Of a DNA stretch of 64,000 bases, positions 44,076-51,589 are shown in pieces (positions within the stretch are counted from its first letter, which is position 1; each line of letters begins with the position of its first letter). Source of the DNA: BOG-994 sp049514215 (lineage in GTDB: Bacteria; Pseudomonadota; Gammaproteobacteria; Burkholderiales; Burkholderiaceae_D); assembly GCA_049514215.1 (NCBI GenBank), contig JBEKVI010000003.1, positions 62,001-126,000 on the forward strand. The letters are read 5' to 3'. The notes under the pieces are model-generated. The model was not told the origin of the DNA. It ran no database searches and saw only the letters and a list, made by a program, of their open reading frames with translations. The translations under genes and the position numbers were made by a program.

Positions 44076-45137
44076 CTAGGCCGCATCGATTCGTCCCCGA
44101 TTAAAAAGGGCCTTCGGGTCGAACGCTTCTCTCAGACGTCTTTCGATCGCGCTGACCGCGGTGCTGCGCCGGGTGAAGACGCCCATCTTCTTCTTGTCGT
44201 CTTCGCTGGCCCGAAAAAGGGTGGCATGCCCCCCCAACGCGGCGGCGGCTTCGCGAACGAGTGCGCCAGGAGCATCACTGTGGAGCCATCTTAGAGTTCC
44301 AGCCCATTCGAAGCATTGCTCGCCTGGGAGGCTTAGCTCGGGCGAGTTCGCCGGCAGCGCGATGCGCCAAAGCGGTCCCTCCTGCCGGAAGAAGGGCATG
44401 CGCTGATCACGCAGATCACACCAGAATGAGTCGGCTTGCGGTGTCGGGACACTCTCACCCCCGAGCGCGGAGACGGCCTTCTCGACCGAGCCGGCCGAGG
44501 CGCCGAGTCGTACCCACAGTTGACCGCCGCAAAAGGCCGTGGCCGTGATGGGTACGGGTTCCGTCGCGAAACTTGCCATGCGCGCGAGCGCCTCGGATGC
44601 GCTCATCGTAAGCCGCACGCTGGCCTGGGCGATTGGTCGGGGCAGCACCTTGAGCGAGACTTCCAGGATCACGCCCAGGGTGCCCAGGGAACCCACGAAG
44701 GCGCGCGCCAGATCGTAGCCGGCCACGTTCTTCATGACCCGACCGCCGAACTGGAGCACCTGAGCCCGACCGTCCAGGATGAGAGCACCCAACACGAAAT
44801 CGCGCACGGCCCCTGCCGCCAGCCGTCCTGGACCGGACAGCCCGCTGGCGATCGCGCCGCCAAGAGTTGCGCCTGTGTCGTACTGCGGCGGCTCGAAGGG
44901 GAGAAACTGGCCGTGCTTGGCGAGCAGCGTATCGACTTCGGATAGGGGCGTGCCGGCGCGCGCGGTGAGAACGAGTTCACTCGGGGTGTAGGCGATGATT
45001 CCGGTCAAACCACGCGTATCGAGCAGGCTTCCTTCATTGGCCTGCCCATAGAAGTCCTTCGTCCCTCCACCCCGAATCAATAGCGGTGTAGCGTCGGCAC
45101 AGGCATTTCGGACCTGCTCGACCAGGGGATCGGTCAT
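44076..45137 (-). CDS. glcE: Glycolate oxidase FAD-binding subunit GlcE
   Basis: About 353 residues from the ATG at 45137; the longer open frame is not supported. FAD-binding PCMH domain: LLIRGGGTKDFYG, PQYDTGATLGGAIASGLSGP, GGRVMKNVAGYDLARAFVGS, LGTLGVILEVSLKVLP. It ends with RLREAFDPKALFNRGRI, typical of the VAO family. GlcE is a shortened GlcD-like protein required for activity. It starts 26 nt after glcD. Confidence 0.93.
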   Translation of the reverse strand: MTDPLVEQVRNACADATPLLIRGGGTKDFYGQANEGSLLDTRGLTGIIAYTPSELVLTARAGTPLSEVDTLLAKHGQFLPFEPPQYDTGATLGGAIASGLSGPGRLAAGAVRDFVLGALILDGRAQVLQFGGRVMKNVAGYDLARAFVGSLGTLGVILEVSLKVLPRPIAQASVRLTMSASEALARMASFATEPVPITATAFCGGQLWVRLGASAGSVEKAVSALGGESVPTPQADSFWCDLRDQRMPFFRQEGPLWRIALPANSPELSLPGEQCFEWAGTLRWLHSDAPGALVREAAAALGGHATLFRASEDDKKKMGVFTRRSTAVSAIERRLREAFDPKALFNRGRIDAA

Positions 45138-45163
45138 GGGCGCATGGGATCCTAGTGGCAACT

Positions 45164-46657
45164 CTAGAGTCGCTCCAGTTCGGCAAACGGCACTTTCCCG
45201 TGGTGGACTTTCATCGCGCCATACTCGGCGCAGCGATGCAGAGTCGGGATGACCTTGTCCGGGTTCAGAAGTCCGGCGCCGTCGAAAGCCGATTTGACCC
45301 GTGTAAAGGCCTCGAGCTCGGCGGGACTGAACTGCGTGCACATCTGATTGATCTTTTCGATTCCGACCCCGTGCTCGCCGGTTATGGTTCCCCCCACTTC
45401 GATGCACAGCTCCAAAATCTCGGCACCGAAGGCGTCGGCGCGCTCGGTCTCGCCGGGCACGTTGGCGTCAAACAGAATCAGCGGATGCAGATTGCCGTCG
45501 CCTGCATGGAACACGTTCATGCAGCGCAGGTCGTAGCGTTTTTCCATCCCTGCGATCGCCTTGAGCACGTCTCCGACACGACTGCGCGGGATGGTTCCAT
45601 CCATACAATAATAATCGGGTGAGACCCGGCCGGCCGCGGGAAAGGCGTTCTTTCGCCCCGCCCAAAACCGCAGCCGCTCGGTCTCGTCACGGGACACCTG
45701 GCACCGCGTCGCACCGGCCCGGCGCAGAACCGCCTCGATACGCGCAATCTCGTCTTCCACATCGGCGCTTGCACCGTCGGATTCGACCAAGAGAATCGCT
45801 GCCGCGTCCAGATCGTAGCCGGCGTTAACGAACGGTTCCACCGCGCGCGTGGCAGCCTGGTCCATCATTTCCAGGCCGGCGGGGATGATTCCTGCGCCGA
45901 TGACCGAAGCGACCGCGTCGCTCGCTTTTTCGACGTCGTCGAACGACGCCATGACGACCCGGGCGAGCACCGGCTTGGGAATGAGCTTGACTGTGATCTC
46001 GGTCACGACAACGAGCATCCCTTCCGAGCCGATGACCAAAGGAAGCAGATCGAGGCCGGGCATATCGGGCGCAAGAGAGCCGAATTCCAGGATTTCGCCC
46101 TCGCTTGTGACCCCACGTACGCGCAGGACATTGTGCAGGGTTAGCCCGTATTTAAGGCAGTGGACACCCCCGGAGTTTTCGGCCACGTTGCCGCCTATGG
46201 TGCAGGCGATCTGGGATGAGGGGTCCGGAGCGTAGTACAGGCCATAGGGTCGCGCCGCATCGGAGATCGCCAGATTACGAACCCCGGGTTGTACCGTGGC
46301 GATACAGGCCTTGGGGTCGAGCGTCACGATGCGGTTGAGCCGCGCGAGGCTGAGAAGCACACCGCGGGCATGGGGCATGGCGCCCCCGGAGAGCCCGGTG
46401 CCCGCCCCGCGCGGTACGACGGGCAGATCAAATCGGCGGCAGATCTTGAGCACCTCAACGACTTCGTGCTCGCTTGAGGGCAGCACGACAATCAGCGGCA
46501 GCTGTCGGTAAAGGGTCAGCCCATCGCATTCATACGGCCGCGTGTCTTCTTCCGAGTAGAGCACCGTGCCATGGGGCAGGGCGGCGCGGAGCGCCTCGGC
46601 GGCGCGCGCCTGCAGATGCAGGTCCTGGGATTGCGTTTGCTTGGGGATCGCGTTCAT
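45164..46657 (-). CDS. glcD: Glycolate oxidase catalytic subunit GlcD
   Basis: About 497 residues from the ATG at 46657. The FAD domain has PVVPRGAGTGLSGGAMPHAR and GGNVAENSGGVHCLKYGLTL; the C-terminal cap has FHAGDGNLHPLILFD and ITGEHGVGIEKI with the conserved His residues. It oxidises glycolate (and often D-lactate) to the keto acid. It is the first of glcD-glcE-glcF; a 203-nt gap separates it from the next flavoprotein gene upstream. Confidence 0.95.
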   Translation of the reverse strand: MNAIPKQTQSQDLHLQARAAEALRAALPHGTVLYSEEDTRPYECDGLTLYRQLPLIVVLPSSEHEVVEVLKICRRFDLPVVPRGAGTGLSGGAMPHARGVLLSLARLNRIVTLDPKACIATVQPGVRNLAISDAARPYGLYYAPDPSSQIACTIGGNVAENSGGVHCLKYGLTLHNVLRVRGVTSEGEILEFGSLAPDMPGLDLLPLVIGSEGMLVVVTEITVKLIPKPVLARVVMASFDDVEKASDAVASVIGAGIIPAGLEMMDQAATRAVEPFVNAGYDLDAAAILLVESDGASADVEDEIARIEAVLRRAGATRCQVSRDETERLRFWAGRKNAFPAAGRVSPDYYCMDGTIPRSRVGDVLKAIAGMEKRYDLRCMNVFHAGDGNLHPLILFDANVPGETERADAFGAEILELCIEVGGTITGEHGVGIEKINQMCTQFSPAELEAFTRVKSAFDGAGLLNPDKVIPTLHRCAEYGAMKVHHGKVPFAELERL

Positions 46658-46860
46658 CGGGGCAAGGTAGCACGCGCGGAGGCGCCGTGAAAGGACCGCG
46701 TCGCAACACGATGCGCGGGATCTACGCCCGCAGGGTGGATGCCCGTCGGGCTCTTTTGAACCGATTTCACGCTGGTCCTCTCCACCCAACCCGCTCGATC
46801 CTTGTCCCCGCGTTCGAACCATTGCCAGGCAAGACGACAGGCCACAGCGCCAAGCGCCCG

Positions 46861-48282
46861 CTACGCCGTTCCGAGACTGACGATCTTGCCCGGATTCAGA
46901 AGATTTTTGGGATCGAACGCGCGCTTTAAGGCGCGCATCAGATCGAGCGCGTCCTCCCCGTGCTCTTCGATCAGGAAATCCATCTTGTGCAACCCCACGC
47001 CATGCTCGCCCGTGCAGGTGCCGTCCATCTGAATGGCGCGCGAGACAAGCCGGTGGTTGATCGCCTCCGCTTCATGCAAGTCGCTCTCATTGCCCGGTTC
47101 GACCAGCAGCATGACATGGTAGTTGCCGTCGCCCACGTGCCCGACGATCATGGAGGGCAGGCGCGAGGCTTCGAGTTCTGCGGTCGTGGTACCGATGCTC
47201 TCGGCCAGGCGCGAGATCGGTACGCAGACGTCGGTCGTGATCGCGCGCGTTCCTGCCTTCATCTGGAGACCGGCAAAGTAGGCATTGTGCCGGGCGGTCC
47301 AGAGCTTGGTGCGGTCTTCGGGATTGGTCGCCCATTGAAAGCCCATGCCCCCGAATTCCGCGGTGATTTCCTGAACCGCCTCGGCCTGCTCCTTTACGCT
47401 TGCGGTCGTGCCGTGAAATTCAAACAGCAGCAGGGGTGTCTCGATGAGCTCGAGTTTGCTGTGGGCGTTGACCGCCTTCACGCAGGCCGCATCGAGAAAC
47501 TCGACGCGGGCGACTGGGATTCCCATCTGGATGGTGGCGATGACGCTTTGCACCGCGGCGTCGACGGTCGGAAAGTTGCAAACGGCAGCCGAGATGGCCT
47601 CAGGCTGGGGATAGAGGCGCACCGTGACTTCGGTGATGATGCCAAGCGTTCCCTCGCTGCCCACAAAAATCCGGGTGAGGTCATAGCCCGCCGAGGATTT
47701 GCGGGCGCGGCGAGCGGTCTTGATGGTCTTGCCCTGGGCGGTTACGACCGTCAACGCCAGAACATTTTCGCGCATGGTTCCATAACGCACCGCATTCGTG
47801 CCGGAGGCCCGGGTAGCGCTCATGCCGCCTAACGACGCGTCGGCGCCAGGGTCGATGGGAAAGAACAAGCCCGTGTCCTTGATCGATTGATTCAGCTGCT
47901 TACGTGTCACACCGGCCTGAACCGTGGCCGTCAAATCCTCGGAATTGACCGACAGCACGGCATTCATCTGCGACAAATCGATGCTCACGCCTCCGGTGAT
48001 CGCGAGCAGGTGCCCCTCGAGCGACGAACCGCACCCGTAGGCGATGAGGGGGATCTCATACGTATCGCAAAGCCGCATGGTGGCCACGACGTCCTCGGTG
48101 GACTGGGCAAAGATCACCGCGTCGGGCAACATCGGGTCATAGGCCGATTCGTCGCGTCCGTGATGCTCGCGGATCGCCAAAGACGTCGAAAAACGATCGC
48201 CAAATTGCTGCCGCATGGCGGCAAGGAATGCCTCGGGAAGAGGTCTCTTCAATGCCGCGGCACTGGGAAGGGGATGGTTCAT
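46861..48282 (-). CDS. FAD-binding oxidase, D-lactate dehydrogenase-like
   Basis: A 473-residue VAO-family flavoprotein. The FAD domain includes IPLIAYGCGSSLEGHLLAIT, DPGADASLGGMSATRASGTN and IFVGSEGTLGIITEVTVRLY; the C-terminal part has GHVGDGNYHVMLLVEP, GTCTGEHGVGLHK and the final FDPKNLLNPGKIV. This fits the D-lactate dehydrogenase (cytochrome) / D-2-hydroxyacid branch rather than GlcD. It lies directly upstream of glcD on the same strand, forming a 2-hydroxyacid oxidation group. Confidence 0.87.
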   Translation of the reverse strand: MNHPLPSAAALKRPLPEAFLAAMRQQFGDRFSTSLAIREHHGRDESAYDPMLPDAVIFAQSTEDVVATMRLCDTYEIPLIAYGCGSSLEGHLLAITGGVSIDLSQMNAVLSVNSEDLTATVQAGVTRKQLNQSIKDTGLFFPIDPGADASLGGMSATRASGTNAVRYGTMRENVLALTVVTAQGKTIKTARRARKSSAGYDLTRIFVGSEGTLGIITEVTVRLYPQPEAISAAVCNFPTVDAAVQSVIATIQMGIPVARVEFLDAACVKAVNAHSKLELIETPLLLFEFHGTTASVKEQAEAVQEITAEFGGMGFQWATNPEDRTKLWTARHNAYFAGLQMKAGTRAITTDVCVPISRLAESIGTTTAELEASRLPSMIVGHVGDGNYHVMLLVEPGNESDLHEAEAINHRLVSRAIQMDGTCTGEHGVGLHKMDFLIEEHGEDALDLMRALKRAFDPKNLLNPGKIVSLGTA

Positions 48283-48295
48283 TCGATGGTCTCCA

Positions 48296-48319
48296 GCCGG
48301 CGCGGAAAGCAGCGCCGGC
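48296..48319. repeat. Perfect inverted repeat in the divergent region
   Basis: GCCGGCGC and GCGCCGGC are perfect 8-bp arms around an 8-nt spacer, 14 nt upstream of the D-lactate dehydrogenase-like start. It could be an operator or a 5' UTR hairpin; no regulator gene is adjacent. Confidence 0.4.
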
Positions 48320-48476
48320 GCAGCGAATCGCCCGGGGGCGATCCAAAAGCATCCAGTTTAGACCGATTCGGCCGCCCTCAGGTATCGAGCCCGCTTGCCG
48401 GACGCCCAGGCGAAACTGGTAACCTTGGACAGTGAAGGCTCCGCCGGGCGCCACGCTTTGATGGGGAGGAAACGCA

Positions 48477-49061
48477 ATGGGCAAGCGTTTGACGCAAATT
48501 GCAACGCGCACGGGGGACGATGGGTCCACCGGGCTCGGTGATGGGACGAGGTTGTCGAAGGACAGTGCGCGGATCGTCGCCTTAGGCGACGTCGACGAGC
48601 TCAATAGCGTCCTGGGCTTGTTGCGCTGCGAGGACCTTCCCGCGGATGTCGATGCGCTTCTGTCGGACATCCAACACGATCTTTTCGACCTCGGTGGCGA
48701 GATCTCGATTCCGGGGTACCACATGGTGACCGATCGACAGGTGCTGCGACTCGATGGACTGCTTGCGCATTACAACGAATCGCTTCCGCGACTGGAAGAA
48801 TTCATTCTTCCTGGGGGCAGCCGCGCAGCCGCTGTGGCCCACGTCGGGCGAACCGTGTGCCGGCGTGCCGAGCGCGCAGTAGTCGCCCTCGCCAACGTCG
48901 AGTCCGTCTCGAGCGAGGCACGCCAATACCTCAATCGCCTGTCGGATTTGCTGTTCGTTCTAAGCCGCGTGCTGAATCGTTACGCGGGGGGCAGCGACGT
49001 GCTGTGGCAGCAGAAGAAAAACGCCAACGCCCTTCCCGATCCCACTGAGTCCGCCTCCTGA
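48477..49061 (+). CDS. Cob(I)alamin adenosyltransferase (PduO type)
   Basis: A 194-residue PduO-type ATP:cobalamin adenosyltransferase. The ATP-binding N-terminus ATRTGDDGSTGLGDGTRLSK, the ALGDVDELNSVLGLLR block, and the C-terminal RRAERAVVALANV and YLNRLSDLLFVLSRVLNR are all present. It makes adenosylcobalamin. A GGGGAGG lies 8 nt before the ATG. Divergent from the D-lactate dehydrogenase-like gene; no other B12 gene is adjacent. Confidence 0.93.
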   Translation: MGKRLTQIATRTGDDGSTGLGDGTRLSKDSARIVALGDVDELNSVLGLLRCEDLPADVDALLSDIQHDLFDLGGEISIPGYHMVTDRQVLRLDGLLAHYNESLPRLEEFILPGGSRAAAVAHVGRTVCRRAERAVVALANVESVSSEARQYLNRLSDLLFVLSRVLNRYAGGSDVLWQQKKNANALPDPTESAS

Positions 49062-49108
49062 ACGCAAGTTCCGATCCGGGCGCGTCTGGCGCAGTCCTCG
49101 AGTCTCTT

Positions 49109-50215
49109 CTAGGCGGCCCAGAGTTTGGGAGCCGACGGTCTCGATAAAGGGTGGGTAGCCGCCTTCTCGCGCCGTTGCCGGACCGCCTCGGCAAGAGTAT
49201 TCAAGCACGCCACGCTTTCCTCCCAGCCAAGACAGCCATCGGTCACGCTTTGCCCATAGGTCAAAGGCTTTCCCGCAACCAGTTCCTGGCGTCCGGCAAC
49301 GAGATGGCTCTCGATCATGACCCCGATGATGCGCTTCTCGCCTGCGGCAATCTGGCCTGCAATGTCCTCGCAAACGAGAGTCTGATTCTGGGGATTCTTC
49401 TGGCAGTTTGCGTGGCTCGCGTCGATCATGAGGCGTTCGCTTAGGCCCTGCGCGCGCAGGGCGTCGCAGGCGAGCGCAACATTGGCCGCGTCGAAGTTGG
49501 GGGTCTTTCCTCCCCGCAGGATCAGGTGACAGTCGGCATTGCCGTTGGTGGAGACGATCGCCGAGTGCCCTCCCTTGGTGACCGAGAGGAAATGATGCGG
49601 TTGGGAGGCGGCCTTGATCGCATCAATGGCGATCTTGACGTTGCCGTCGGTCCCGTTTTTGAATCCCACGGGGCACGACAGGCCCGAGGCGAGTTCGCGG
49701 TGGACCTGCGACTCGGTTGTGCGTGCTCCGATGGCGCCCCAGCTCACAAGATCGGCGATGTATTGAGGGGTGATCATGTCGAGATACTCGCAACCGGCCG
49801 GCAGCCCGAGTTCATTGATATCGAGAAGCAACTCACGCGCGATACGCAGCCCCTTGTTGATCTGGAAGCTCCCATCCAGATCGGGATCGTTGATGAGTCC
49901 CTTCCAGCCCACCGTCGTGCGCGGCTTCTCGAAATAGACGCGCATGACGATTTCAAGCTCGCCGGCTAGCCTTTCGCGTTCTTTTGAAAGGCGCAGGGCA
50001 TACTCGCGCGCTGCTTTCGCGTCGTGGATCGAGCACGGACCGATGACGACCAGAAGTCGCTCAGCTGCCCCTTCGAGAATCTCGTGGATTCCCTGGCGGG
50101 CCCGATAGGTGGTGCCGGAGGCCTTGTCGGTGCAAGGGAATTCGCGCACCAGATGCGATGGGGGCGCAAGTTCCTTGATTTCTCGGATCCTCAAGTCGTC
50201 TGTGTTATGGGGCAT
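49109..50215 (-). CDS. aroG: 3-deoxy-7-phosphoheptulonate synthase (DAHP synthase, class I)
   Basis: About 368 residues. The class I DAHP synthase blocks are present: LVVIGPCSIHDAKAAREYAL, YFEKPRTTVGWKGLINDPDL, GARTTESQVHRELASGLSCP, DASHANCQKNPQNQ, IGVMIESHLVAGRQE and GKSVTDGCLGWE-like GQSVTDGCLGWEE. It joins PEP and erythrose-4-phosphate, the entry to aromatic amino-acid synthesis. The ATG at 50215 is preferred over a GTG at 50227 because a GGAG lies 6 nt before it. A Phe/Tyr-rich leader ORF and terminator immediately upstream indicate transcription attenuation. Confidence 0.96.
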   Translation of the reverse strand: MPHNTDDLRIREIKELAPPSHLVREFPCTDKASGTTYRARQGIHEILEGAAERLLVVIGPCSIHDAKAAREYALRLSKERERLAGELEIVMRVYFEKPRTTVGWKGLINDPDLDGSFQINKGLRIARELLLDINELGLPAGCEYLDMITPQYIADLVSWGAIGARTTESQVHRELASGLSCPVGFKNGTDGNVKIAIDAIKAASQPHHFLSVTKGGHSAIVSTNGNADCHLILRGGKTPNFDAANVALACDALRAQGLSERLMIDASHANCQKNPQNQTLVCEDIAGQIAAGEKRIIGVMIESHLVAGRQELVAGKPLTYGQSVTDGCLGWEESVACLNTLAEAVRQRREKAATHPLSRPSAPKLWAA

Positions 50216-50245
50216 GGGATTCTCCACTTCGGTATCGCTCGGGCC

Positions 50246-50278
50246 AAAAAAAAACCGCCAGTGTCAGACTGGCGGTTT
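50246..50278 (-). terminator. Attenuator terminator upstream of aroG
   Basis: On the minus strand CCGCCAGT and ACTGGCGG form a perfect 8-bp stem around a 5-nt loop, extended by three A-T pairs, and are followed by nine T. It lies 31 nt before the aroG ATG, i.e. in its leader and not after a gene. Its 5' arm (50275-50269) is also complementary to CTGGCGG at 50330-50324 inside the leader ORF, the alternative antiterminator pairing. Confidence 0.9.
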
Positions 50279-50309
50279 CTTGGGATTCGGTAGCTGTGAA
50301 CTTCGCGTG

Positions 50310-50384
50310 CTAGCCTCTCTCCCCCGCCAGACGGCTGGGAAAGTAAAAGTAGCCATAAAAGAAAAACGCACGCGCAGATCGCAT
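50310..50384 (-). CDS. aroG leader peptide (Phe/Tyr-rich, 24 residues)
   Basis: ATG at 50384 to TAG at 50310. Residues 7-15 read FFFYGYFYF: five Phe and three Tyr in nine codons, far beyond chance in a GC-rich genome. The leader ends GERG and stop, with the antiterminator segment inside codons 19-21. No strong ribosome-binding site is seen. If the nearby promoter candidate is right, the transcript begins only a few bases before the ATG, so initiation would be nearly leaderless. Its role would be sensing of charged tRNA-Phe and tRNA-Tyr. Confidence 0.82.
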   Translation of the reverse strand: MRSARAFFFYGYFYFPSRLAGERG

Positions 50385-50393
50385 AGTGGCGCA

Positions 50394-50423
50394 AGTGTAC
50401 CCGGTCGCTATGGGATCTGGCAA
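50394..50423 (-). promoter_or_regulatory. Candidate promoter of the aroG leader transcript
   Basis: On the minus strand TTGCCA (50423-50418, five of six to the -35) and TACACT (50399-50394, four of six to the -10) are 18 nt apart. The predicted start near 50387 is only about 3 nt before the leader ATG. Confidence 0.4.
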
Positions 50424-50596
50424 GCACCAGCCTCTGGCGTGTTGCAGACCGTCTAAAGTGCAACCTCACCGGTGACGTGCGTACCGTTTGGCCGCGCGGC
50501 GTTGGTGGTTCAGGCAGAAAGGGCGGGTTTTCCGGCCTGCACCAGGGCCTGCTGAGACCGACTATGCTTTTGACTTTACGATGCACGGGGGACCAA

Positions 50597-51520
50597 ATGA
50601 CTTCCGAGTTCAGCCTAGACGAAGCTCTCGCCCGGGTCGCGACCATCGGGGCCTGTCACTGGGTCAAGGGCTGGTTCGCGGCGAACCGGCTTGCGCGCCG
50701 AAACGCCCGCTGGCGCCCGGCCATCTTGAAGGCCGTAGCGAATTCCGACTGGGACCAGGCTCCGCGCTGCGATGGCGTCCTTGCCAACGATATCTGGTCT
50801 GGTGAGCGGTTTATGCCGGCGCGGGCCCTGCGACTCATGGCGCGCGGCCTGTTTCCCACGGCCTATCTCGCAGCCCACGACTGGGTCAGGCAAGACCCCA
50901 ATCCCGCACAAGGGTTTGCGCGACTGCTCGAAGAGACCCGGGCGCGCGCCATCAACGAATCCGGGCATCTGGGACATGGTTTTTCGATCTGGGCAGGTTA
51001 TCTCGATCTGTCCGAGTCGGGTTTACTGGAGAATGCATCGCGGCGCGTGCAAGTGGCAACAGAGCGCTTTGCCGAATATGTCGCGCAAACCCTGCCGGGT
51101 TATCCGGTCGGGGAAAATCAATGGGCCGCGCCGCCATTTGGGGAGGTGACGTCCCACAGCTTTGCGCGAGTCTTGGACGACTCGCTCCTCGAGCCGGGAT
51201 TCTTCGGCCATAACGTCATCTTGCTTTCCCATGCCCTAAGGCACCGCCAGCGCCTGACGGAAAAGGAATGGATGCGGCTGCTGGCCCAGACCGAGAGTGC
51301 GACGCGCTTAGCGGCATCCGACGCCGATCCCGATTCGCATCCCGAAACACACGCACCCTCGAACCATCGGCTCGAACTGAACGAGGTCGTCGAGGATCAC
51401 CTCAGGCGCAGGCCGGGTAACGTGCACCGCATCACCCTGTGCGATGCGGTCATCACTCTCTGGGATGGGGCAAGTCCCTTGCAAAAACAGCGATTACTTG
51501 CGCTCCTGGAGGCGGTTTGA
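50597..51520 (+). CDS. Protein of unknown function
   Basis: About 307 residues from the ATG at 50597; the frame is open 40 codons further but that part has no protein-like features. I do not recognise a family. It is soluble, without signal peptide or membrane helix, and has an Arg/Trp-rich N-terminal part (GACHWVKGWFAANRLARRNA), a NESGHLGHGFSIWAGYLDLS block with two His, and a polar linker (SDADPDSHPETHAPSNH) before a C-terminal helical region. It is the only plus-strand gene between aroG and glnE, opposite the direction of tldD and aroG. Codon use looks like its neighbours, so it is probably a real gene. Confidence 0.65.
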   Translation: MTSEFSLDEALARVATIGACHWVKGWFAANRLARRNARWRPAILKAVANSDWDQAPRCDGVLANDIWSGERFMPARALRLMARGLFPTAYLAAHDWVRQDPNPAQGFARLLEETRARAINESGHLGHGFSIWAGYLDLSESGLLENASRRVQVATERFAEYVAQTLPGYPVGENQWAAPPFGEVTSHSFARVLDDSLLEPGFFGHNVILLSHALRHRQRLTEKEWMRLLAQTESATRLAASDADPDSHPETHAPSNHRLELNEVVEDHLRRRPGNVHRITLCDAVITLWDGASPLQKQRLLALLEAV

Positions 51521-51589
51521 ATCTTTGAGGAGCGCAGCGCACGAGGGCCGCCCCCATAAAAGCGGCCGGGAGCGCCGTGCCGTCCGGGC

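Larger units (their letters stand above)
50246..50384 (-). promoter_or_regulatory. Phe/Tyr transcription attenuator of aroG
   Basis: The region reads as a complete attenuator in order: leader ORF (50384-50310), a segment CTGGCGG within its last codons (50330-50324), the 5' terminator arm (50275-50268), the 3' arm (50262-50255) and nine T. If the ribosome stalls at the Phe/Tyr codons, CTGGCGG is free to pair (7 bp) with CCGCCAG and blocks the terminator. If it reaches the UAG stop, it covers that segment and the terminator forms. A weaker 4-bp pair, CCAG with CTGG, could serve as the pause hairpin. This is read directly from sequence; activity is inferred. Confidence 0.82.

Noticed and set aside
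48283..48476. Cobalamin riboswitch before the adenosyltransferase gene
   Set aside because: The region is under 200 nt and I could not find the conserved B12-box or the expected multi-helix layout.
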